Shown piece after piece: positions 32,418-41,400 of a stretch of 45,442 nucleotides of DNA (positions are counted from its first letter, which is position 1; each line of letters begins with the position of its first letter). The translations under genes were made by a program, and so were the position numbers. The notes beneath the pieces were generated by a model. That model did not search any database. It was not told the origin of the DNA and saw nothing but the letters and a program-made list of their open reading frames with translations. This DNA comes from an uncultured Azospirillum sp. (GTDB lineage: Bacteria > Pseudomonadota > Alphaproteobacteria > Azospirillales > Azospirillaceae), in contig NZ_CAMLJP010000043.1 of the NCBI RefSeq assembly GCF_946480385.1, forward strand, positions 1 through 45,442, in the 5' to 3' direction.

Positions 32418-33947
32418 ATGTCGGTTGCGCATGGATTGAAGGATCTCAAGGCAAAGCCGCTGATCGTCCAACCGATTTGGGATCAGTTGGATCATGCCGT
32501 CATCGTCACCGACCGGAACCTCGCCGCGCCGGGACCGACCATCCGCTATGTCAATCGCGCTTTCACCCGTCTGACCGGCTATCGGGCGGACGAGGTGATC
32601 GGCCGCTCCCCCCGGATTCTGCAGTGCCCCCGCACCGATCCGGTGATCACCGCCGCCATCAAGCGCGACCTGGTGGACGGGGAATATGCGCGCGGCAGCA
32701 TGGTCAACCGGCGCAAGGACGGCAGCGACTATCTGTGCGCCCTGGTCATCACGCCACTGGTCGGACCCACCGGCGAGACCGAGCATTTCATCTGCGTGGC
32801 CACCGACCTCAAGGAGGACCGCTCCCCCGCCGCCGTCCAGCGGCTTTACGACGAGCTTGAGCAGGCGCAGACACTGATCGAGGATCTGGAGCGGCGCCAG
32901 CAGGATGCGAACGAGACCATCGCGCAACTGCGCAAGGAATTGCTGACAACGACCACGAGATACCACGAAAAGCTGTCCCAATTGGATGCGGTGCAGGAAC
33001 GGCTGTCCCTTCGGGAAAATGCCCTGGATCGCCGGAGCAGGGATTACGACCGGTCGGACAGCGAACTTCAGGCCTCGCTGGAAAAACTGCGCGCCATGGA
33101 CGAGGAGTTGCGCCTCTCGTTGGAGCAGGTGGAGGAGGTCAACGCCCATCTCGCCCGCTCCAACGAGGAATTGCAGCGGCTTCGGGCCGCCGATACGGCA
33201 AAGCTGCAGCTTCTCGGCTCGGCCAGCCACGACCTGCGCCAGCCGGTGATGTCGATGGGGCTGTTCCTCGACGTGCTGCGTCATCGGATGGGCGACGCCG
33301 AACGGCCGGTCCTCGGCGGGCTTCTGGCGGCGCATCTGTCGATCCGCACGCTGCTGGACGGCATGCTCGACACCGCAAGGCTCGATGCCGGGGCGCTGGA
33401 GCCGCTGATCGAGCCGGTGTCGGTGCCGGTGATGTTCGAAAGCATCGAGGGGGAGTTCGCCATTCAGGCGGAGATGCGCGGGATCCGCTTCCGCGTCGTG
33501 TCCTGTCATGCCCAGGTGCTCAGCGATGGGCAGCTTCTGGAGCGGATCCTGCGCAATCTCGTCGCGAATGCGCTGAAATACATTGTTTCAGGAACCATCC
33601 TGCTGGGCTGCCGCCGCTGCCGCGATGCTGAGGGGCGACGCTGTCTGCGCATTGAGGTCTGGGATACCGGCCCCGGCATCGACGAGGCCAACCAGGCCGC
33701 CATCTTCGAAGAGTTCCGGCAACTTGACGCCGACAACCGCGACCAGCGGCGCGGGGTCGGCCTCGGCCTCGCCATTGTCTCGCGGCTGGCCTGTCAAATC
33801 GACCATCGGATTGGGCTGAGATCCCACCCGGGGCATGGGTCGGTCTTCTCGGTCACGGTGCCGCTTGTCGAAATGCCTGTCAATCGCGGGATCAAGGCGC
33901 GACGTGGCCGGCGGACAGGACGCAGCACTGCGGGCGACATCAGGTGA
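32418..33947 (+). CDS. PAS-domain sensor histidine kinase
   Basis: A 509-residue cytosolic kinase. The N-terminal PAS domain (about 20-130) has the LOV-like segment GRSPRILQ, in which the flavin-binding Cys of true LOV photoreceptors (GRNCRFLQ) is absent. A long coiled coil (about 135-265) leads to the H-box ASHDLRQPV with His at about 271. The ATPase has an N-box (RNLVANALKY), DTGPGID and GVGLGLAIV. It is followed by an Arg/Gly-rich tail. The LuxR-type regulator downstream on the same strand is a likely partner. AAAGGA precedes ATG 32418; an upstream ATG at 32361 lacks such a site. Confidence 0.9.
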   Translation: MSVAHGLKDLKAKPLIVQPIWDQLDHAVIVTDRNLAAPGPTIRYVNRAFTRLTGYRADEVIGRSPRILQCPRTDPVITAAIKRDLVDGEYARGSMVNRRKDGSDYLCALVITPLVGPTGETEHFICVATDLKEDRSPAAVQRLYDELEQAQTLIEDLERRQQDANETIAQLRKELLTTTTRYHEKLSQLDAVQERLSLRENALDRRSRDYDRSDSELQASLEKLRAMDEELRLSLEQVEEVNAHLARSNEELQRLRAADTAKLQLLGSASHDLRQPVMSMGLFLDVLRHRMGDAERPVLGGLLAAHLSIRTLLDGMLDTARLDAGALEPLIEPVSVPVMFESIEGEFAIQAEMRGIRFRVVSCHAQVLSDGQLLERILRNLVANALKYIVSGTILLGCRRCRDAEGRRCLRIEVWDTGPGIDEANQAAIFEEFRQLDADNRDQRRGVGLGLAIVSRLACQIDHRIGLRSHPGHGSVFSVTVPLVEMPVNRGIKARRGRRTGRSTAGDIR

Positions 33948-34110
33948 TTGCAGTTCTGCCACCTTCGGTTTGTTCGCCCCTTACCCCCATGCGTCTTACG
34001 GGCAGCCGGAAGGGCAGGTTCATACAGGCCGTCCTTCGGCTTTAGTGTTGCTGGTAAGACCCACAAATCCAGTGGGGTTTGGTACTTTGGACCGATGAAG
34101 AGGAACAAAC

Positions 34111-34857
34111 GTGGATCATCATGTGCAGCACGACCATGGCTCGCCGACGCGGGACATGGTGTCTGACCGCCGGACCCCGTCCGACGATCCGCTCAAGTTC
34201 CTGATTGTCGACGATCACGCGTTGGTCCGGTACGGCCTGTCGCTTGCCCTGCGGCAGCACTATGAGCATGTCGCGGTCGTCGAGGCGGGATCGCTGGCGG
34301 AGGCCTTGCGCAAGGTCCGCTCCGAACCGGACCTCACCGCCATCCTCTACGACCTGCAGATGAGCGACAGCGACGAGCACAGCGGCCTGACCGACATGCT
34401 GGAGGCGGCCGGCGATGTGCCGCTGATCGTCGTCTCCGGAACGACCGACGGCACCGTCATCGCGTCCTGCATCCGTGCCGGCGCGCGCGGCTTCGTCCAC
34501 AAGGGCTGCGAGGGCGGCGTGCTCGACCAAGCGCTGCCGATCGTGCTGGAGGGCGGCATCTTCGCCCCGGCGCCGCCGACGCCGCCCGATGGACGGCCGG
34601 TCCGCATCGCGCTGACCTCCGAGGCCGCGTCGGTGCGCAGCGATAACGAGGCGGTCAACGGCCTGACCGAGCGTCAGCGCGAGGTGCTGCGGCTCCTGCT
34701 GGAAGGCCAGTCGAACAAGGAGATCGCCCGCGCGCTGGGCGTGCTGGAGGGCACCATCAAGGTGCATCTGCGCACGGTGATGCAGCGGCTGGGCGTGCGC
34801 AACCGCACCCAGCTGGCGCTGGCCACCATGAGGGCGGGGATCAAGCTGTCGTCCTGA
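34111..34857 (+). CDS. NarL/LuxR-type response regulator
   Basis: A 248-residue regulator. The receiver (about 28-150) has the acidic pair Asp34-Asp35, phospho-acceptor Asp81 (AILYDLQMSD), and a switch Ser/Thr followed by the HK lysine. The LuxR-type helix-turn-helix (about 180-245) contains LTERQREVLRLLLEGQSNKEIARAL. The GTG start at 34111 is backed by GAAGAGG seven bases upstream. The first 25 residues are His/Asp-rich and look unstructured. It is probably the output partner of the PAS kinase just upstream. Its stop is 10 bases from that of the convergent next gene. Confidence 0.92.
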   Translation: MDHHVQHDHGSPTRDMVSDRRTPSDDPLKFLIVDDHALVRYGLSLALRQHYEHVAVVEAGSLAEALRKVRSEPDLTAILYDLQMSDSDEHSGLTDMLEAAGDVPLIVVSGTTDGTVIASCIRAGARGFVHKGCEGGVLDQALPIVLEGGIFAPAPPTPPDGRPVRIALTSEAASVRSDNEAVNGLTERQREVLRLLLEGQSNKEIARALGVLEGTIKVHLRTVMQRLGVRNRTQLALATMRAGIKLSS

Positions 34858-34867
34858 ATGGGCTTGC

Positions 34868-36430
34868 CTATTGCGGCGTCGGGCCGATGCCGCGCTGCTG
34901 GGCGGCGTCCAGCAGGCTGACCAGTTCGCCCGACACCCACCAGCGGCAGCGCCGGCGTTCCTCTGTGGCGACGGTGACGACGCGCTCGATCAGCTTGCTT
35001 TCCGCGGCGCTCAGTTCACGGCCGTCGCGCAGCGCCCGCTCGGTGATGCCCAGCAGCGTCTTGTCGATGGCGGTCACCTCGATGGGATAACCGGTCTCTT
35101 CCGCCAGTTCGCACAGTTCGGCCATGGCCGACAGCGCATCTTCCCGGCCATAGGTGCCGATCTGCCGGAACAGGCCGGCCAGATGCTCGCCGATCGCCGT
35201 CAGCCAGGGGTTGGTCGAGGCGGCGATGCCGCGGCGACGAAGCCGGTGGTTGAAGCCGTTGATGAAGCGCACCGGGTCGATCAGCGGCCGGGCCGAACTG
35301 CTGGCGTTCAGCGTCAGCAGGCGGTGGCTCAGCACTGGCACCACCTCTCCCTCCACCAGCCCGGTCACCCGGCCGACGGCGGCGGACACCGCGGCCCAGT
35401 TGCGCCCGCCGCGTTCGACGCCGAAGCCCTGCAGCGCATCGTACCAGCGGAAGGCACGCTCCTGCAGCCGGTCCACCGTTTCGCCGGCGGTCAGCTGCGG
35501 CGGGGCGGGGCGGCCGAGATGCAGGTCCTCCAGCTTCTGCCGCAGGCATTGCCAAGCGAACTGCACATGACCGACTGCCGCCTCGACCAGAGCCGGATTG
35601 GGCGACAGGCCATGGAGCGCCAGCGCCTGATCGGGATCGCGCGATCCGTTCAACAGGGCCAGGGCGTACTGCATCGCGCCCTCCGCACCGCCACCGGTGG
35701 CGGCGCCGCGCTCTGCCATCTCCGACACCATGTGCAGGATGCCGATGGTGTCGCGCGGACGGGCCGCGCCCTTCCACAGCGGCGCATGGTCCAGCATGGC
35801 GTCCAGCATCGCCAGATCGCCGAAGGACAGCGGCGCCACCCCGGTCAGCCCGCGCTTGCGCAGCAGGGTGATCCGCTCCGCATTGGCGGTCGCCAGCAAG
35901 GGTCCGGCCGCGCCGCGCCGGCGCAGGACCTCCAGCGAACGGATGCGAAGCTCCTCCGCCCACGCCGCGGCAGCGGGGGAGGCGAGGACGGATTCCAGCG
36001 GATGCTCGCTGGCGCGGTCGGCGATGTCGGCCTGGACCCGGCCGGCAAGGTCGCGCAGATGTGGCAGCAGGGCGAACCACCAGGCGCTGGCGTCGACCAC
36101 ATGCATACAGCCCGGCGGCCGGCTTTCCGCCAGCATCAGCGCATCGGTGCGCAGCATCACCGGGTCGAACCAGCCGGTCCAGATGCGCCGGGCATGCTCG
36201 GTGCGCGGGCCGTTCAGCATGGCGACGATCAGGCGGCCGACCTCCACCGTCATCTGGTCGTCTTCCAGATGGCCTGCCTGCACCAGTTCGAACAGCTTGG
36301 ACTTCTGCGCCCGGTCCAGCGGCGCCAGGATCGCCTTGACCTTGTCGAGGCTGACGGCTGCCGGATCCGGTTCCACCGCGTGAAGCGGCACGGTCTGAAG
36401 GGAGGCGCTGCGGTTGGGGCGGCCGGCCAT
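34868..36430 (-). CDS. Protein of unknown function
   Basis: I do not recognise this family. From ATG 36430 it encodes 520 residues; a GTG at 36439 would add three. It has no signal peptide or obvious membrane helix. The sequence is Ala/Leu/Arg-rich and predominantly helical, with segments such as LDRAQKSKLFELVQAGHLEDDQMTVEVG broken over two helices, a WTGWFDPVMLRTDALMLAESRPPG region, and a C-terminal RRRCRWWVSGELVSLLDAAQQ. Codon use matches the neighbours, and no other frame competes. It converges on the LuxR-type regulator. Cytosolic location is inferred only from the lack of export signals. Confidence 0.75.
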   Translation of the reverse strand: MAGRPNRSASLQTVPLHAVEPDPAAVSLDKVKAILAPLDRAQKSKLFELVQAGHLEDDQMTVEVGRLIVAMLNGPRTEHARRIWTGWFDPVMLRTDALMLAESRPPGCMHVVDASAWWFALLPHLRDLAGRVQADIADRASEHPLESVLASPAAAAWAEELRIRSLEVLRRRGAAGPLLATANAERITLLRKRGLTGVAPLSFGDLAMLDAMLDHAPLWKGAARPRDTIGILHMVSEMAERGAATGGGAEGAMQYALALLNGSRDPDQALALHGLSPNPALVEAAVGHVQFAWQCLRQKLEDLHLGRPAPPQLTAGETVDRLQERAFRWYDALQGFGVERGGRNWAAVSAAVGRVTGLVEGEVVPVLSHRLLTLNASSSARPLIDPVRFINGFNHRLRRRGIAASTNPWLTAIGEHLAGLFRQIGTYGREDALSAMAELCELAEETGYPIEVTAIDKTLLGITERALRDGRELSAAESKLIERVVTVATEERRRCRWWVSGELVSLLDAAQQRGIGPTPQ

Positions 36431-36701
36431 GGCGTTCACGGGCGCTGCTGAGTCGCGGCAATTTTAGATACTGGCACCAATGATTGCTACTGGTATGTCG
36501 TGACATATTCTGTCGAGCTGTGTCGGGGCTGTACGACGCTCGCGCTTTGCCGCTTTTCGCCACCGGCCAGCGGCACATGAAACGAGATGTATCAAATGCG
36601 ACCTAAATTTATTTCATTTAAGCGCTAAATCGCACCTTCACACCCGCCGGTCGTGGACCCATTATTGGGATAGGCCACGCGTCCAGCATCAAGGCGCCCC
36701 G

Positions 36702-36950
36702 ATGACTCCCCAGAAGCTCGCCGACACAAACCCCAGGTTGTTTCCCGTCATGACCCAAGTCGACACCCGGAAGGCTGAACAGCTGGTGGACGACTTCGTC
36801 GCCCGCCTGGCCATGGCGGGCCTGCCAGATGGCGAGCGCACCGAGGTCTACGAGGCGGCGCTGAAGCGGCTGATGGACCACCTGATCGAGCGTGAAGGCT
36901 GGCTGGCCGAGGAATTCACCGCCGCCGCCCGGTCGCTCGGCGCCTACTGA
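36702..36950 (+). CDS. Small protein of unknown function
   Basis: An 82-residue protein, acidic and helical, with no cysteine and no membrane segment. A second Met at codon 17 (36750, MTQVDTRKAEQ) could be the true start, giving 66 residues of compact helical sequence. A good terminator (36983-37015) begins 33 bases after the stop, which supports a real, separately transcribed gene. No function can be assigned. The 270 bases upstream are relatively AT-rich and probably hold its promoter. Confidence 0.65.
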   Translation: MTPQKLADTNPRLFPVMTQVDTRKAEQLVDDFVARLAMAGLPDGERTEVYEAALKRLMDHLIEREGWLAEEFTAAARSLGAY

Positions 36951-36982
36951 CCGCCGCACCGCTTCTCCTTCCTGCTGCCGCT

Positions 36983-37015
36983 GGCCGCCCGTCCTTTTCC
37001 GGACCGGCGGCCTTT
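36983..37015 (+). terminator. Rho-independent terminator after the small gene
   Basis: GGCCGCC (36983-36989) pairs with GGCGGCC (37006-37012), and GTCC (36991-36994) with GGAC (37001-37004), leaving a TTTTCC loop and one C-C mismatch. TTT follows. Confidence 0.8.
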
Positions 37016-37057
37016 CGTATTTCCGGGGGGAGGACGGCGCCTCCCCGCCAGTTGCCC

Positions 37058-38392
37058 TCACCGTTCGTTGAAGCTGTCGGACAGGGCGAAGTAGATCGGC
37101 TTCAGCAGATATTCCAGCAGCGACCGCTTGCCGGTGGGCATCTCCACCTGGGTGGTCATGCCGGGCAGAACCGGGTGCTGCACGTCGTCGCGGCCGACAT
37201 GGTTGCGGCTGAGCGCCACGACCGCCTTGTAGTAGGGGCGTTTCTGCTCGTCCAGGAAGGTGGAGGCGGAGATGCGCTGCAGCGTGCCGGTGATGGCGCC
37301 GTAGCGGGCGAAGTCGTAGGTCAGCACCTTCACCGTCGCCTCCTGCCCGATCTGGAGATGGCCGACGTCGCGCGGGGTGACATGCGCCTCGACCGTCATC
37401 TCGTGGTCGACCGGAACGATCTGCATCAGGACGCCGCCCTCCGGCACCACGGCGCCGATGGTGTTGATCCGCAGGTCCTGCACCAGCCCGCGCACCGGCG
37501 ACGGCACGGTCAACCGCTCGGCGCGGTCGTCCAGCTTGGCGCGGGCCTCTCGCAGCTGGGCGATCTCGGCGGTGACGGTGCCCATCTCGGTGACGGCGTC
37601 CTGCGACAGCTTGGCCGACTGGTCGAGGATGCGGTTGCCGGCCTCGGTGATCGCCTGCTGGGTGGCGATGATCTGGCCCTCGATCCGCCGCTGCTCGCCC
37701 ATCAGGCGCGACTGCTCGCGCTGGGTTTCCAGCGACTGCAGCTTCGACGACAGCCCCATGGATTCCAGCCGGTTGCGGATGTCGACCGAGCCGGTGATGA
37801 AGGTGATCTGGTCCTTGATGTTGGCCAGCTGCCCCTCATACAGCGCCAGTTCGGCCTCGCGCTGCGACACCTGGGCCTGCAGCACGGCGATGGCGGTGTC
37901 GCGAGCCTTGCGCTGAGTGTCGTAGATCAGGCGCTGGTCGGCGACTTGCGCCTCCTTTTGGGCCTCCACCTGGGGCGTGTCGGGGCCGGCGACGCGGGTG
38001 AAGTCCGGCTCCCGCCCGGCGGCGAAGGCGCGCAGCCGCTCTGCCCGCAGCTCCAGGGTCAGCAGGCGGGCGTTCATCTGCTCGCGCTCTGCCCGGACCT
38101 GCTTGGGATCGAAGACGATCAGAGGCTGGCCGGCCTCGACCAGATCGCCCTCCTTGACCAGGATGGCCGACACGATGCCGCCTTCCAGATGCTGGACGAC
38201 CTGGGAGTTGCCGGACGGCACCACCTGTCCGGCGGTGACGACGGCCTCCTTGACCGGCATCAGCGTGGCCCAGGTCAGCAATGCTGCCAGCAGCAGGACC
38301 AGCACGACGATGGTCGCACGGACCAGCGACAGCGACGCGTCGTCGGCGCTGAGCGATTTGCCGGTGGGGCGGGCGAGGTCTGAAGCGGCCAT
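37058..38392 (-). CDS. HlyD family type I secretion periplasmic adaptor
   Basis: A 444-residue membrane fusion protein. It has a short cytosolic N-terminus, one membrane helix (about 24-46), a lipoyl/barrel half (VVQHLEGGIVSAILVKEGDLVEAGQPL split over the region 60-95), a long coiled-coil hairpin (about 110-290), and the second barrel half with VPSPVRGLVQDLRINTIGAVV-type sequence and a C-terminal PGMTTQVEMPTGKRSLLEYLLKPI. The latter is the usual HlyD/LapC/PrtE signature. It bridges the ABC exporter to an outer membrane TolC-like channel; no TolC gene is in the window. It lies 62 bases downstream of the exporter gene on the same strand. Confidence 0.93.
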   Translation of the reverse strand: MAASDLARPTGKSLSADDASLSLVRATIVVLVLLLAALLTWATLMPVKEAVVTAGQVVPSGNSQVVQHLEGGIVSAILVKEGDLVEAGQPLIVFDPKQVRAEREQMNARLLTLELRAERLRAFAAGREPDFTRVAGPDTPQVEAQKEAQVADQRLIYDTQRKARDTAIAVLQAQVSQREAELALYEGQLANIKDQITFITGSVDIRNRLESMGLSSKLQSLETQREQSRLMGEQRRIEGQIIATQQAITEAGNRILDQSAKLSQDAVTEMGTVTAEIAQLREARAKLDDRAERLTVPSPVRGLVQDLRINTIGAVVPEGGVLMQIVPVDHEMTVEAHVTPRDVGHLQIGQEATVKVLTYDFARYGAITGTLQRISASTFLDEQKRPYYKAVVALSRNHVGRDDVQHPVLPGMTTQVEMPTGKRSLLEYLLKPIYFALSDSFNER

Positions 38393-38454
38393 CTGCGGTT
38401 CACTTTGAAAGCGAAAGAGTAGGGGGAAAGCGAAAGAGGGAGGGGCGAAACGGA

Positions 38455-41400
38455 TCAGCGCTGCGGCGTGGCGGCGACGCCGGGCGGGCGTTGCAGCCCG
38501 ATCCCGCCCAGCAGCGCCCCGGCGATGCCGTTGGCGACGCTGCTGCCGCCACCCGGACCGGTCCCCGGACCAACCGGGCGGGGACCGGGCAGGCCGCCGG
38601 CCGGGTTGGCCGGGGCGATCATGCCGGCATCCATGGTCAGCACCGTGTCGGCCAGCGTCAGGTGGCTCGGCCGGTGGGTGACCAGGAAGATGGTGCTGTG
38701 GCCGCGCAGCACGGCAAGCGCCGCGTGCAGGGCCTTGTCGCCCTCGAAATCCAGCCGGCTGGCCGGCTCGTCCAGCAGCAGGATGCGCGGCCGGCGGATA
38801 TAGGCGCGGGCCAGGCAGATCTTCTGCGTCAGGCTGGGCGACAGGCGCAGCGACTGGTTGTCGCCGATGCGGGTGTCCAGACCGCGCGGCAGCGCCTCCA
38901 CCTCGTCCAGCGCGCCGGCCAGCGACAGCGCCCAGCGCAGCTCGGCCTCGTCGGCGGTCTGGTCGGCGAAGCGCAGGTTCTGGGCGATGGTGCCGTAGAA
39001 CAGCGAGCTGGCCTGCGGTACATAGCCGACGGACTTGCGCAGGTCGACGGGGTCCATCTGGCGGATGTCGACGCCGTCGATCCGCACGTTGCCGGCCTGC
39101 GGCGCATAGAGCCCCAGCATCACCTTCAGCAGCGACGACTTGCCGGCGCCGTCCGAACCGACGATGGCGACGATCTGCCCGGGCTTGACGGTGAAGGTCA
39201 CGCCGACCAGCGCCGGGTCGGCATCGTTGCGGTAGCGCAGCGACACGCGGGAGAAGGAGACCTCGCCCTTCAGCTTGCGCGGCTGCAGGGTGGCGCAGCG
39301 CGACTCGCGCTCCGGCCGGATGCTCATCAAGCCGTTGATCTGGCGGGCGTTGGCGCGCAGCTGTTCGATGCGCGGCAACATGGACACGGCGGTTTGCAGC
39401 GGCACCATCACCCGCCACAGCAGCATCATCGACGCCATCAGCGCGCCGGGCGTCATGGTGCCGGCGAAGACCTGCAAGGCGCCAACGCCGACGGTGGCGA
39501 GCCCGGCGACCGGCACCACCAGCCCGGCCAGCGCCGCATGGGTCGCCGACAGGTTGGCGGCGGTGTGGCCCGACCGGGCGGTGCGGGCGGACAGCCGGTC
39601 GTAGCGGTCGCGCCAGTGGGCCAGCCCGCCGATGGCGCGCAGCGCCGGCATCTTGGCGACCATTTCGACGAAGAATTCCTGCCGCTCGGTGTCGGCGCGC
39701 GCGGTGGTGCCGGTGCGAGCGCGCACCATCGGGTGGACGGCGGCGCCGATGGCAGCGGTCACCAGCACGGCGGCCAGCGGCACCAGCGCCAGCGGTCCGC
39801 CCAGCATGGCCATCACCCCCAGATAGAACAGGGCGAAGGGTACGTCGAACAGGGCCGCGACCTGCCCCTGGCTGATGAAGTCGCGGATCGATTCCAGGTC
39901 CTTCACCCGGGCGATCTGCGTGCCGATGGCGGCGCGCTCGCTCATCCCCACCGGCAGCATCAGGATGCGCTCGATGGTGGCGTTGCTGATGCTGCGGGCG
40001 ATGCGCGACCCGGCATGGGCCAGCGCCCGGCCGCGGATCTGGCGCAGGGCGAAATCGCCGGCGATCACCAGGAACGCGCCGACGGCGATGGTCGCCAGCG
40101 TGTCGAAGGATCCGGTGCCGATGACCTTGTCGTAGATCGCCATGGTGAAGAGCGGGGCGGCGACGGACAGCAGGTTGATGACCGCGCTCAGCCCCAGCAC
40201 TGCCCACAGCAGCGGCAGATAGGCATGGATGACCGTGCCGACCCAGTTCTGGTTGCCGGCGCCCGCCGCCGCCTCCAGCGGGGTGAAGACATAGGCGGTG
40301 CCCTTGCCGTAATTCAGCAGCACCGTCTCGCGCGACCGGCCGCTGAAGGCGGTGACGCCGTCGGCCTCGGCGGACAGCAGCGTGTAGATGCCGCCGTCGC
40401 GGGCTTGGAACAGGCAGGGCAGCAGCGACGGCTCCGGCCGGCCGAGATCGAAGCGCAGGCTGCGCCCCTCGAAATGCAGGCGCTGGAGCACGTCGCACAG
40501 CTCCTCCACCGTCTGCACCTCGGAGAAGTGGGGCAGGGCCTCCGCCAGCGTCTGCGGCGCGCCGCGCCAGCCCAGCGCGTCCAGCAGCGGGACCATGCAG
40601 GCGCCGACCGCCGACGCTTCGGCCAGCCGGCGGCGCAGGATGTCGCCATCGTCATGGGCGGCGCGGATCGGCTCCGCATCGGGCTTGGCCTCCGCCTCGG
40701 CCGCCGGGGCAGCGGTGGCGGCGACCAGGGCCGGCTGCCCGCCGACGCTCCCGGCATCGGGGTTGCGGGTGACGGCATGGCCGTCGACGATCTGGACCAC
40801 CCGATCGGCCAGCGACAGCAGCGACGGACGGCTGGTGACCAGCAGGATGGTGACGCTGCCGCGCAGCTCGTCCAGCGCGCGGCGGAAGGCCTTGTCGGAC
40901 TCGACGTCGAGGGAGGAGTTCGGCTCGTCCAGCAGCAGCACCGCCGGCTCGCGCACCAGCGCGCGGGCAAGGCAGATCAATTGGCGGGCGCCGCGCGGCA
41001 GCGCCTCCTGCGAGGCGTCGCCGACGATGGTCTCATAGCCCTGCGGCAGACCGGCGATGCGGCGGTCGAGGCCCAGGCGGCGGCAGACCTCCATCGCCAG
41101 ATCGGCCCGGCCGGGGTCGAACAGGGTCAGATTCTGCAGGATGGTGCCTTTGAACAGCTCCGGATGCTCGCCGACATAGACGACGCCGCCGATGCCGATC
41201 ATGGCATCTGCCTCCGTCAGGGCGCGCACGCCGACCCGTACCTCGCCCGAACTCGGGCGCAGCACGCCCAGGATCAGGCGCAGCAGCGTGGTCTTGCCCG
41301 AACTGTTGGTCGCCACCACGCCCAGGAACTCGCCCGGCCCGACGCTCAGCGACAGGTCGCTCAGGATCTCCGGCCCTCGGTCGTAGGCGAAGTGGACCTT

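Noticed and set aside
36465..36485. TGGCAC-type sequence resembling a sigma-54 promoter upstream of the unknown genes
   Set aside because: The GG-to-GC spacing is one base too long for a -24/-12 promoter; a similar near-match at about 4605 is one base too short.
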